The position numbers were made by a program, and so were the translations under genes. Shown here in pieces: positions 26,973-35,131 of a stretch of 58,415 bases of DNA. The stretch lies in assembly GCA_900548385.1 (NCBI GenBank), contig URKJ01000030.1, forward strand, positions 1 to 58,415, in the 5' to 3' direction. Source of the stretch: an uncultured bacterium. GTDB lineage: Bacteria > Verrucomicrobiota > Lentisphaeria > Victivallales > UBA1829. Position 1 is the first letter of the stretch; every line of letters begins with the position of its first letter. The notes beneath the pieces were generated by a model, which saw nothing but the letters and a program-made list of their open reading frames with translations, had not been told where the DNA came from and did not search any database.

Positions 26973-28646
26973 TTATTTTTGTGTGATGTATTTCGGCAGG
27001 AAATCCAGTTCCAGTTCAATGCGGTTGCCGTCGAGTTTTTCAGGCATCGGAAGGTTCTTCCCGCTCCAGTCGGTGAGTGTTGCGCTTTCGTAAGGGAACG
27101 GAAGCGTGAACGTGACTTTGCATTTCCGGTTCCATATCTGCGGATCGCCCTGTGCGGTCCATGCGGCAAGCATTCGATCGTTATCTTGACCGTAAAGATA
27201 CAGCTTCACGATCCCGGTCCGGAGCAGATCCCTGTTCCGGTCTGCCGGAGAGACCGTGACATTATCACGGATCGCTTTTACAAACGGACGGTTTTGCAGC
27301 ATGGAAGCGACGACTGCCGCCGCCTGATATGCCGGTTTCGGTGAAAAATCCCAGCGGATCAATCCGAAATTGTGTTCCCGTTCCAACGGATCGGTTCCGT
27401 CGTTCTGAAAATCGTACCAGTAAATGGGAACCGCTCCGTTGCTTGCGACCCTGCCCAGCAGATAGAGACGGGCGAAGTATGCCGCCTGCACAAGTTCCGT
27501 ACAGGTCGCCTGCCGCTCGCCCGGATGCTGAACGTACCAGCCGACTTCCGTAACGTACAGTTTCGGGGAAATACCGTCGGGACGTTTTTTTCTGCGGGAG
27601 AAATTCCGGTGCAGATGTTCCATGAAATGCGGGACACTGACGCGCGGGATGGGGCTTCCCTTTGCGCTGTATCCGAAATCCGGGTCGTAGCCGGGAGACA
27701 TATACGGGTGAATGCTGAAACCGTCCATGAACCGAAGCCCGTCCGCATTGGCGATCGGGAGAATCATTGCGCCGCCCGGCCCGCCGCCCGCACCGCCTCC
27801 GCCGCATGAAATGACGGTCGCCTCCGGGTTTGCCGCCTTGATTTTCGGATAAACGGTTTTCAGCAGCGGGAGATAATCATTGACGGGATGCGCGGAGTTC
27901 GGTTCGTTCCAGATCTCCCATTCCGTAACGCGGCTGCCAAAGTATTGTACGGCATAAGCAACGGCGTTTCCGAACGCTTCCCGCATTTCCCCGGTGGTCG
28001 GGAAAGACTTTTTGAATTTGCCTGGGTACGCTTTCCCGTTGTTGTAGCCGGTGACGAGAAGCGGTTTGATTCCGTATTCCGGGACAGTATTGATCATCTG
28101 TTCCAACCGTTCAGGGATTTCATATTTCCCCGGCTTTTTTTCGATGCTTTCCCAGGCAAGATCGTCGCGGATACGCGTGAATCCGGCGAGTTTCAGCAGT
28201 TCAAACGTGTAAGGGAAGTGTCCTCTTATTCCCTTGCCGGAGAAGGCGAAGTGAATGCAGGTTCCCATTTCTTCCGGCCGGTCGTAATCCGGTTCGGGTA
28301 CGACAGCGTAATTCACCGTTTTCCGTTCCAGTTCCTTGCCGCTTTCCGTTGCAATGACAGTGAGCTCATAAAAGCCGACCTGTTTCAGGGGAATCGTGAT
28401 CTCCGTTTTCGGTTTCGCCGTTACAGGTACGCTTCGGGCCAAAATCTTTTTTACGGCATATTCGCGCACGATAATATGAAGTTTTACGCCTTCCAGCCTG
28501 CCGGAAACGGCGACTTCAATTTTCTTGCTGCCGGTTCCGGCTGAGATCAGCGGGCGTTGAGGCCCGGCAAGTTCCAGCCGGACATCTCCGGAGACAACCT
28601 GCAGCGCTCCCAGAGAAAAAAGGCACAGAGCCAATAATTTTTTCAT
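26973..28646 (-). CDS. Secreted GH39-like glycosidase
   Basis: A 557-residue exported enzyme (signal LLALCLFSLGALQVVSG). After an N-terminal sandwich, the GH-A barrel shows RIRDDLAWESIEKKPGKYE, the acid/base motif EWEIWNEPNSAHP and the nucleophile motif YVTEVGWYVQHP. The organisation matches GH39-like and related GH-A enzymes. I chose the ATG at 28646 because AGGAG lies directly upstream and it opens with the signal peptide. A glycine/proline-rich loop follows VISCGG. It shares its operon with a second, CBM9-bearing GH-A enzyme, suggesting a two-enzyme attack on one polysaccharide. Confidence 0.78.
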   Translation of the reverse strand: MKKLLALCLFSLGALQVVSGDVRLELAGPQRPLISAGTGSKKIEVAVSGRLEGVKLHIIVREYAVKKILARSVPVTAKPKTEITIPLKQVGFYELTVIATESGKELERKTVNYAVVPEPDYDRPEEMGTCIHFAFSGKGIRGHFPYTFELLKLAGFTRIRDDLAWESIEKKPGKYEIPERLEQMINTVPEYGIKPLLVTGYNNGKAYPGKFKKSFPTTGEMREAFGNAVAYAVQYFGSRVTEWEIWNEPNSAHPVNDYLPLLKTVYPKIKAANPEATVISCGGGGAGGGPGGAMILPIANADGLRFMDGFSIHPYMSPGYDPDFGYSAKGSPIPRVSVPHFMEHLHRNFSRRKKRPDGISPKLYVTEVGWYVQHPGERQATCTELVQAAYFARLYLLGRVASNGAVPIYWYDFQNDGTDPLEREHNFGLIRWDFSPKPAYQAAAVVASMLQNRPFVKAIRDNVTVSPADRNRDLLRTGIVKLYLYGQDNDRMLAAWTAQGDPQIWNRKCKVTFTLPFPYESATLTDWSGKNLPMPEKLDGNRIELELDFLPKYITQK

Positions 28647-28668
28647 AAAAACTCCTGACTGTTTATAT

Positions 28669-28743
28669 TCAATAACGATGTTTTGCATTGGGGAACTGAT
28701 GTCTTACGAGTCTGCCGTCAACATGGCTGATTTCCAAATTCAT
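28669..28743 (-). pseudogene. Remnant of a duplicated pseudopilin 3' end (24 codons)
   Basis: A 24-codon frame starts at ATG 28743 with AAGGA upstream and ends at TGA 28669. Its product NLEISHVDGRLVRHQF aligns with the last residues of the pseudopilin just upstream (GLKISHIDSNLFRHGF), including ISH, D, L, RH, F and a final H-x-Y before the stop. It is thus a diverged copy of the C-terminal tail of a second pseudopilin whose body has been lost. Its start codon is probably fortuitous. Confidence 0.7.
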
Positions 28744-28757
28744 TTTTCATTCCTTTC

Positions 28758-29507
28758 TCAATAGCTGTGCATGCCGTTGAAACCATGCCGGAACAGATTG
28801 GAGTCGATATGCGAAATTTTCAGCCCGGTGAATGCGGAACATCCGGTAGCGGACGCGTGACCGTCCAGCCAATACACGTTGGCGGTTCCATTGTGACGCA
28901 GATAGACGCCGCCTTCCACTCCGCCCGCGCTGATCTGGTTGATCCAGATGTCCGGACAGTTGTAATTCAAATTTTCCGTTGTGAACGTGCGGATTTTTGC
29001 CGAATCCAGCAACAGGTGAAACCTGGATGCCTGACGGATCTGGTTCGTGCTGATGAAGTGAATATTCGGCGAGGATGCGTAGATACTGCTGTTTTCATAA
29101 TTGTTTCTTGCAAACTGCGGCATATGGATTCCGTAACCTTTGTAATAATTGACGGCGGAGGCAATGTTGAGCGTACTGTCCAGCCGTTGCGTGGTGGAGG
29201 GACAGAGAACACGGTTGAAATTTTTACCCAGTTTCAGATAGTCGCCGCAGGGGAGGGCTGTGATGCATTTCCCTGACAGCAGCTGAGGCCAGCGGTCGGC
29301 ACCGGTACTCCGGGCGGGGATATAACCGTTGTAGTCATTTGCATAATAGGTGAAAACCATGCCGTTTTGTTTCTGATTGTTGAGACATTGCAGGCTTTGA
29401 GCTTTGTTTCTTGCGCTTTGCAGGGCAGGAAGAAGGATTCCTGCAAGGATTGCAATTATTGCAATTACGATGAGAAGTTCCAGAAGGGTGAAATTTTTCC
29501 TTTTCAT
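28758..29507 (-). CDS. Pseudopilin with H-X9-DG motif
   Basis: A 249-residue pseudopilin. The prepilin helix FTLLELLIVIAIIAILAGILLPAL follows MKRKN, so the residue before the phenylalanine is asparagine instead of glycine. The C-terminal motif HNGTANVYWLDG is intact. Its ATG overlaps the TGA-containing end of the upstream regulator gene by 4 bases, so the pair is translationally coupled. It is followed by a remnant of a second pseudopilin and two secreted glycosidases. Confidence 0.88.
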   Translation of the reverse strand: MKRKNFTLLELLIVIAIIAILAGILLPALQSARNKAQSLQCLNNQKQNGMVFTYYANDYNGYIPARSTGADRWPQLLSGKCITALPCGDYLKLGKNFNRVLCPSTTQRLDSTLNIASAVNYYKGYGIHMPQFARNNYENSSIYASSPNIHFISTNQIRQASRFHLLLDSAKIRTFTTENLNYNCPDIWINQISAGGVEGGVYLRHNGTANVYWLDGHASATGCSAFTGLKISHIDSNLFRHGFNGMHSY

Positions 29508-30568
29508 TTCGTAGTCTCTTTCTGAGGTTGGATTGTTTTTACGCTGTTCCGCTCGATGATTTTCGGCGGGATGTTCACTTGACAGTCGGATTCCGGAGCG
29601 TGGTCCAGAATGTTCCGTGCGATCTGCATGACCGCCTGAGCGGTTTCCCGCATGGGAGTGACGATGGAGGAAAGACCGTTCTGCTCGGCTTCCGGCAAGC
29701 CGCCGAAACCGATGATGCTGAGGTCGTCCGGTACCCGGATTCCGTATTCCTGAAGAGCATACAGGAACTGAATGGCGGATTCATCGCTGGCGACGAAAAC
29801 ACCGGTGAAATCGTAACGACCGTCTGCGATTTCCTTTGCAAACCGCCGGATCGGAGCAAGTGCGTTTTCTCCTGTTTTGACGTTGCAGTCCAACAGAGTC
29901 ATACTGCAGTGGTTGGATTCTGCGCAGAGCTGAAAATTGGAGGCGCGCCGCATGACTCCGGCAAGGTGCGGTTCACTCAGCAGATGCGCCATTCGGCGGT
30001 GTCCGTGCTGATACAGACAGTTTGCCGCCAGCATACCCGATTCTCCGTTTTCACAGTTGACATAATGAATGTTCTGAATGGAAAGGGAGTCGCTGCGGAT
30101 GATGACCGGGATCGGCGAGTTCATGATCTGCAGGAGCTGTTTCGGCGAAAACTGATCCTGCGTCATGGAGTCCAGGACCAGAATGTCGGAAACAAATTTA
30201 TCCAGAGAGTTGCAGATGTCTTTCCGGTAATCGTAACGGAAGACTTCCGGATCGAAACCGAACTTTTCCGCCGCTTCCGTCAGATACTGCGCATGAGCGG
30301 CATAGCTCTGGCTGTTCCAGTCCGGCTGAAGGATAATGACGTGCGGTTTTCCTGTCCGCTCCTTGCGCACCACCATGCCTTGCCGCGACAGCGCTTCGAG
30401 CAAGCCCAGCTCTTTCAAGCTCCGGATTGCCGTGGTAACCGTGGATTGGCTGACGTTGTATTCCGTCATCAGTTGGCGGACGCTGGGGAAGACCGTGCCG
30501 TTCTCCATCGTGGCAATTCTTTGCCGGAGATGGTTGAACAGCAGATCGCTTTTATTGTTTCTCTCCAT
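29504..30568 (-). CDS. GntR-type winged helix with LacI-like sensor domain
   Basis: A 354-residue hybrid regulator. Residues 1 to about 75 are a GntR winged helix (FPSVRQLMTEYNVSQSTVTTAI, then LLEALSRQGMVV). The rest is a LacI-type periplasmic-binding fold (LSIIGFGGLPEAEQNGL, CLYQHGHRRMAHL). This GntR-LacI architecture is that of AraR-like regulators responding to free sugars. I chose ATG 30568 because GAGGTG lies 6 bases upstream. It is the first gene of its own operon and overlaps the pseudopilin by 4 bases. Two dyads in its leader (30596-30617 and 30641-30661) imply autoregulation. Confidence 0.88.
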   Translation of the reverse strand: MERNNKSDLLFNHLRQRIATMENGTVFPSVRQLMTEYNVSQSTVTTAIRSLKELGLLEALSRQGMVVRKERTGKPHVIILQPDWNSQSYAAHAQYLTEAAEKFGFDPEVFRYDYRKDICNSLDKFVSDILVLDSMTQDQFSPKQLLQIMNSPIPVIIRSDSLSIQNIHYVNCENGESGMLAANCLYQHGHRRMAHLLSEPHLAGVMRRASNFQLCAESNHCSMTLLDCNVKTGENALAPIRRFAKEIADGRYDFTGVFVASDESAIQFLYALQEYGIRVPDDLSIIGFGGLPEAEQNGLSSIVTPMRETAQAVMQIARNILDHAPESDCQVNIPPKIIERNSVKTIQPQKETTK

Positions 30569-30595
30569 AACACCTCGCTTTCCTGTTGTTGTAAT

Positions 30596-30617
30596 CAATA
30601 CAGTGTTGTTTGTATTG
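30596..30617. promoter_or_regulatory. Operator-like dyad 1 of the GntR/LacI gene
   Basis: CAATACA (30596-30602) and TGTATTG (30611-30617) are perfect inverted arms around 8 bases. It lies in the leader, 28 bases upstream of the start codon, and shares ATACAGTGTT with the second dyad. Confidence 0.6.
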
Positions 30618-30640
30618 AAACAATCTGTTTGATTAATCTT

Positions 30641-30661
30641 CTGTATTGATGTTGGATACAG
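30641..30661. promoter_or_regulatory. Operator-like dyad 2 of the GntR/LacI gene
   Basis: CTGTAT (30641-30646) and ATACAG (30656-30661) form the arms around 9 bases. It lies just downstream of the -10 box, where a bound repressor would block initiation. Confidence 0.6.
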
Positions 30662-30666
30662 TGTTA

Positions 30667-30695
30667 ATTATACACCATAACAGCGAAAAAAGCAA
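30667..30695 (-). promoter_or_regulatory. Promoter of the GntR/LacI-pseudopilin-glycosidase operon
   Basis: On the minus strand TTGCTT (30695-30690), a 17-base spacer and a perfect TATAAT (30672-30667) precede the two operator-like dyads. Confidence 0.65.
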
Positions 30696-30961
30696 TAGGT
30701 GTTTTTCATTTTTTTTGAAAAAAAATTTCATTTGACAATTGTAAAAGTAAACGCACGCCTTGTTCAACAATCATGAGGGAAGTATTGAAACTCCGGCAGG
30801 AAAGTTGCAAAACATTTCCGGGACGAATCGCCAACCGGAGTGTTTATCGACGGAATTGTGAGCGGATCCGCCTTTGTCCGGGGTGTCGGTGTCACCGGAA
30901 ATGCAGCGTTTGCAACAACTGCTATTACGAACATGCGTTTACTTTGTCAATTCACCGAAGT
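30696..30961. other. Intergenic stretch with an imperfect long stem-loop
   Basis: No gene supported. GTTGCAAA plus ATTTCCGG (30804-30821) pairs with CCGGAAAT plus TTTGCAAC (30895-30916), with one asymmetric bulge, enclosing a loop that holds the palindrome GCGGATCCGC. Two short overlapping frames (66 and 64 codons) lie here without family resemblance. It could be a structured RNA, a small MITE-like element or decayed coding DNA. Confidence 0.4.
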
Positions 30962-31267
30962 TTATTGCATTGACCGGTATTTGTTCCGCAGGCAGTTCAG
31001 GATCGTGACGGCATTGACTGCTCCGATCCGGTAAAGCATCTGCCGCCCCTCACGGCGGCAGACAACGATTTCCGCCATACGCATCCGGTTCAGGTGCTGG
31101 GAAACAGCCCCCTGCTGTCCGCCGACGCCTTTTACAATGGCGCCGACGGTGCTCTCTCCGTGAAGATCCAGATATTCCAATATCCGCAGACGCTGGGGAT
31201 GCCCGATCATGCGGATGACATCCGCCATCGGAATCAGAAATTCATCCGGCAGAAGTTCCGTTTTCAT
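30962..31267 (-). CDS. ArsR-family repressor
   Basis: A 101-residue winged-helix repressor (IGHPQRLRILEYLDLHGE, then QQGAVSQHLNRMRMAEIVVCRREGRQMLYRI). The N-terminal MADVIRMIGHPQRLRIL block is typical of ArsR proteins. It has two cysteines (VVCRREG and LNCLRN) far apart, reminiscent of the persulfide-sensing BigR/SqrR branch, although the exact pair cannot be assigned from sequence. It follows the CoA-disulfide reductase gene by 11 bases in the same operon, so it probably autoregulates a sulfur-response unit. Confidence 0.85.
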   Translation of the reverse strand: MKTELLPDEFLIPMADVIRMIGHPQRLRILEYLDLHGESTVGAIVKGVGGQQGAVSQHLNRMRMAEIVVCRREGRQMLYRIGAVNAVTILNCLRNKYRSMQ

Positions 31268-31278
31268 CCTCCGCCTCC

Positions 31279-33675
31279 TCAGATAAACAGCGTACTGCCG
31301 CCGTCTTTCGCCATTTCCACAAAACTGGCGACTCCGGCGACCTCGTCGATTTCGATCAGCTCTTCCCGCGTGATTCCCATCACATCCATCGCCATCTCAC
31401 AGGCAACGAACCGCACGCCGAGTTCCCGTGCCTGCTTCAGCAGATCCGGCAGCGGCGTCACATTCTGTTTCATCATAACGTGCTTCATCATCGCCGTTCC
31501 CGCTCCGCCCATATTCATTTTGGAAAGCGTGAGCTTCGACGCTCCTTTCGGCAGCATCCATCCGAACATGCGCGACAGCAGGTTCTTCCGCACCGCCGGA
31601 GCGGGATCGCGCCGCAAGACGCTCAAGCCCCAGAATGTGAAGAAAATACCGACTTTTTTCCCCGCGGCCGCCATGCCGCAGGCGATAATCAATGCAGCCA
31701 TCGCTTTATCCAGATCATTGCTGAACAATACGATCGCCGCGCTCCGTTCCGACGGAACCGGCGCAGTCTCCGCCTTTTCCGCCCCGGCTTTGCGCAGCAC
31801 CGCTTCCAGATGATCCGCTTCCCGCGTCATTTCCAGCAGTTCATTCCCGCTGGACCGTACCCACGCTTCCAGATCGGGAGCAAACGAACCCGCGGCAAGA
31901 AGACGGAGCGTCTCCCCGGCGGAAAGAGTCTCCATTTCCGTTTTCAAGCGGACGACCGGACCCGGACATGCCAGAGTCCGGACATCAAGCATACGCCCGG
32001 AAGTCTCCCGCGGCACGTTCCGGACGGGAGCGGAAACCGTCGGCGCCGGAACTTCGGCATGGGTATACTTCCAGGTCAGATAACCGCCGGAAAGGTTGCG
32101 GACGGAGAATCCGTTCTGCCGCAGAATCCGTTCCGCCAGATAACCGCGCAGTCCGACCTGGCAGCTCACGATCAATTCCCGCGAACGGTCCAGTTCGTTC
32201 AGCCGCGAACGGAGCTGTCCGAGCGGCAGATTGACCGCGCCGGGAATCGCTCCCGCCTGATGTTCCGCCTCTTCGCGGACATCAAGGATCAGCGCATCGG
32301 ACGGAAGAGCATCCGCATAAGCCGGATGCGTCGTGCCGTCCAGAACATTTTGCGCGATCATTCCGAGAAAATTGACCGGATCTTTCGCAGAGTTGAACGG
32401 AGGAGCGTACGCCAGTTCCAGTTCCGCGAGCTCCGGAGCGGTTCTTCCCGACTGCATCGCAGTGCCGATCACATCCAGCCGCTTGTCCACCCCTTTCATC
32501 CCGACCGCCTGCGCTCCGAGGATCCTGCCATCCGTACCGAACATCAGTTTCAGGTGCAGCTGACTGCCGCCGGGATAATAGGAGGCATTGGAAGCCGGAT
32601 GCGTATAAATTTTATGATACTCCACGCCGAGCTGTTTCAGTTTCGCTTCGGTCAGTCCGATCCCCGCCGCCGTCAGCGCACCGATCTTGATCACCGACGC
32701 CCCCCAGCTTCCGCGGTAAACGGAGGAACGCCCGGCAATGTTGTCCGCAGCGATCCGCCCCTGCTTGTTCGCAGGTCCCGCAAGCGGAATCGCCGTCTTC
32801 CGTCCGGAAACACGGTCAATCACTTCCACGGCGTCTCCGGCGGCGTAAATATCCGGATCAGAGGTCTGAAGCCGCTCATTGACCACGATATGCCCGCGCG
32901 CACCAAGCTCAAGTCCGGCGGATTCTGCCAGCCTGGAATTCGGCTTCACGCCAACGCTCATCACAACGAGGTCCGCCGCAAGTTCCGAACCGTCGCCGAG
33001 AACGGCGAACAGGGAATTCCCCTCTCTGCGGAAGCGGCTCAATTCCGAATTCAGCCGCACGTCCACGCCATTCGACGCGAGTTCCGCCCCAAGCAGATAT
33101 GCCATTTCACGGTCCACCGACGGAAGCACATGGCCGGAATGCTGAATCACGGTCACATGAAGTCCGCGTTCCCGCAGGTTCTCCGCGGCTTCCAGTCCGA
33201 TAAAACCGCCGCCGACCACGACCGCCTTTTCCGCCCCGTCTTTCACCAGTGCACCGAGTGCATCCATATCCGGAATCGTCCAGAGCGAATGTATGCGCGG
33301 ATCATCCGCCCCCGGCAGAGCGGGAGCAACGGGACTCGATCCGGTCGCCAGCAGCAGTTTATCATAAGATTCCATATATTCACTGCCGTCCGCCCGGCGG
33401 ACCGTGACTCTCTTTTCCTGACGGTCCAGCGCAACCGCCTCGTTTTGTGTACGGATCTCAATATTGAACCATGCCTTGAATTTTTTCTCCGGCATGACCA
33501 GCAGGGAATCCCGCTCCGGGATTACGCCGCCCAGATGATACGGCAGACCGCAATTTGCATACGAGATATAGGCACCGCGCTCCAGCAGCACGATTTCCAT
33601 GGATTCATCCAAGCGGCGAAGTCTTGCCGCCGCACTCGCACCCGCGGCAACGCCGCCGATAATAACAGTTTTCAT
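31279..33675 (-). CDS. CoA-disulfide reductase fused to rhodanese, TusA and DsrE-like domains
   Basis: A 798-residue four-domain cytoplasmic sulfur enzyme. Residues 1-450 are an FAD/NAD(P)H oxidoreductase of the CoADR type (GGVAAGASAAARLRR, redox cysteine 42 in SYANCGLPY, second Rossmann VVVGGGFIGLEAAE, and DIYAAGDAVE). Residues about 470-555 are a rhodanese whose active cysteine lies in VSCQVGLRG. A TusA-like domain follows with CPGPVVRLK, then a DsrE/DsrF-like domain to the end (AIVLFSNDLDKAMAALIIACG). All four key cysteine motifs are present. Related proteins reduce CoA or protein persulfides. It is divergent from hisD and co-transcribed with an ArsR repressor. Confidence 0.92.
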   Translation of the reverse strand: MKTVIIGGVAAGASAAARLRRLDESMEIVLLERGAYISYANCGLPYHLGGVIPERDSLLVMPEKKFKAWFNIEIRTQNEAVALDRQEKRVTVRRADGSEYMESYDKLLLATGSSPVAPALPGADDPRIHSLWTIPDMDALGALVKDGAEKAVVVGGGFIGLEAAENLRERGLHVTVIQHSGHVLPSVDREMAYLLGAELASNGVDVRLNSELSRFRREGNSLFAVLGDGSELAADLVVMSVGVKPNSRLAESAGLELGARGHIVVNERLQTSDPDIYAAGDAVEVIDRVSGRKTAIPLAGPANKQGRIAADNIAGRSSVYRGSWGASVIKIGALTAAGIGLTEAKLKQLGVEYHKIYTHPASNASYYPGGSQLHLKLMFGTDGRILGAQAVGMKGVDKRLDVIGTAMQSGRTAPELAELELAYAPPFNSAKDPVNFLGMIAQNVLDGTTHPAYADALPSDALILDVREEAEHQAGAIPGAVNLPLGQLRSRLNELDRSRELIVSCQVGLRGYLAERILRQNGFSVRNLSGGYLTWKYTHAEVPAPTVSAPVRNVPRETSGRMLDVRTLACPGPVVRLKTEMETLSAGETLRLLAAGSFAPDLEAWVRSSGNELLEMTREADHLEAVLRKAGAEKAETAPVPSERSAAIVLFSNDLDKAMAALIIACGMAAAGKKVGIFFTFWGLSVLRRDPAPAVRKNLLSRMFGWMLPKGASKLTLSKMNMGGAGTAMMKHVMMKQNVTPLPDLLKQARELGVRFVACEMAMDVMGITREELIEIDEVAGVASFVEMAKDGGSTLFI

Positions 33676-33704
33676 GATTCTGAATCTCCTTTATTGTTTT
33701 ATAT

Positions 33705-33732
33705 CAATATATCATGATATTTTAATATTTCA
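33705..33732 (-). promoter_or_regulatory. Promoter with overlapping 12-bp palindrome for the CoADR-arsR operon
   Basis: On the minus strand TTGAAA (33732-33727), a 16-base spacer and TATATT (33710-33705). The perfect palindrome ATATCATGATAT (33708-33719) straddles the spacer and the -10 box, a standard place for an ArsR operator. The CoADR start codon is 30 bases downstream. Confidence 0.55.
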
Positions 33733-33832
33733 AGTTTTATTTGCGGAAGCGGAAAAAGGCTCTGGCAATTATTCATATTTCTGCTATATTAATATAAAAA
33801 TCACCAAATCTTATCTTGATGGAGTTAAGGAA

Positions 33833-35131
33833 ATGAAACGAATCTCATGGAACGATCCGAATGCGGCAGAACAGCTGAACGCGCTCTACAACCGCCCGGC
33901 ATGCCCGCGGGAAGTCGAACAGTCCGTCGCGGAGATCGTGGCGAACGTCCGGGAAAACGGCGACAGCGCCGTCTGCGGGTATCTCGCACGGTTCGACAAG
34001 GTCACGCTCTCTCCGGAACAGTTCACGGTACAGGCGGAAGAGTACGCGGAAGCGGAACTGGCGGTCGATGAAACCGCCAAACAGTCCATTGCAATGGCGA
34101 TCGCACACGTCACCGCCTTTGCGGAACAGGCGAAGCCTCACGATCATTCCTTTTCCCCGCGTCCGGGCGTCACGCTCGGCGAACGCTTCATTCCCATGGA
34201 ACGCGTCGGATTCTACATCCCCGGCGGAACCGCTCCGCTTGTCTCGACCGTGATCCATACGGTCGCAATCGCCAAAGCCGCCGGCGTGCGCGACATCGTT
34301 GCCACGACTCCCCCCATGAAAAACGGAAAAGTCAATCCGGCAACCCTCTACGCTCTCCGGCTGGCGGGCGCGACCGAAGTATGGAAGCTCGGCGGGGCAT
34401 ACGCGATCGCCGCCATGGCATACGGTACTCAGACTCTGGCTAAAGTGGACAAGATTGTCGGTCCCGGCAACGCATACGTCGCCGCCGCCAAAAAGCTCGT
34501 CTACGGTTCGGTGGCGATCGACATGATCGCCGGGCCGTCGGAAATCATGATCATCGCCGATCAAAACACAAATCCCGCATTCGCCGCCGCCGATATGCTC
34601 TCTCAGGCGGAACACGGAAGCGGGCTCGAACAGGCTGTGCTTGTTGCCGATTCCAAAGAATTTCTCGACCGTGTGGAAGCGGAACTGAAATGTCAGTCCG
34701 CCACGCTGCCGCGCATTGAAACCGTCAACAAAGTGCTTGACCGCGGCGTATTTCTGATCGAAGTCAAAAACATGCGGGAAGCCGCGGAAGTCGCAAACGG
34801 CTATGCTCCGGAACACCTCGAAGTCATGTGTGCCGACCCGCGCGCTCTGCTTCCGCACCTCAAGGCAGCGGGCGCGATCTTCCTCGGTCAGTGGACTCCG
34901 GAACCCGCGGGAGATTTCACCGCCGGGCCGAGCCATGTTCTTCCGACGGCGGGAACCGCCAAGTTCTTCCACGGGCTTTCCACCGGAGATTTCATGCGCC
35001 GCAGCAGCATTCTTGAATACACGGAAGACGCTCTGTTAAAAGAAATTCCGGCGATCGAATGTTTCGCATCGCTGGAAGGACTCGATGCTCACGGCAGAAG
35101 CGCTTCCATCAGAAGGAATTACAAAAAATGA
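33833..35131 (+). CDS. hisD: Histidinol dehydrogenase
   Basis: A 432-residue enzyme catalysing the last two oxidations of histidine biosynthesis (histidinol to histidine). Recognisable blocks are ERVGFYIPGGTAPLVST, VDKIVGPGNAYVAAAKK, DMIAGPSEIMIIAD and the zinc-site SQAEHGSGLEQ (Gln/His), with the C-terminal TAGPSHVLPTAGTAKF. Length is usual. The start at 33833 opens with KRISWNDPN and follows GGAG/AAGG; a 78-codon upstream open frame has no support. Its stop overlaps the hisC start (ATGA), so the two are coupled. No other his genes are in the window. Confidence 0.97.
   Translation: MKRISWNDPNAAEQLNALYNRPACPREVEQSVAEIVANVRENGDSAVCGYLARFDKVTLSPEQFTVQAEEYAEAELAVDETAKQSIAMAIAHVTAFAEQAKPHDHSFSPRPGVTLGERFIPMERVGFYIPGGTAPLVSTVIHTVAIAKAAGVRDIVATTPPMKNGKVNPATLYALRLAGATEVWKLGGAYAIAAMAYGTQTLAKVDKIVGPGNAYVAAAKKLVYGSVAIDMIAGPSEIMIIADQNTNPAFAAADMLSQAEHGSGLEQAVLVADSKEFLDRVEAELKCQSATLPRIETVNKVLDRGVFLIEVKNMREAAEVANGYAPEHLEVMCADPRALLPHLKAAGAIFLGQWTPEPAGDFTAGPSHVLPTAGTAKFFHGLSTGDFMRRSSILEYTEDALLKEIPAIECFASLEGLDAHGRSASIRRNYKK

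Noticed and set aside
31480..33717. Plus-strand open frame of 745 codons opposite the CoA-disulfide reductase
   Set aside because: It mirrors a protein with four recognisable domains, has no domain itself, and is arginine/histidine-rich as expected from antisense of GC-rich codons.
33599..33832. Longer N-terminus for hisD
   Set aside because: The upstream codons overlap the divergent gene start and its promoter and add a non-conserved hydrophobic stretch.
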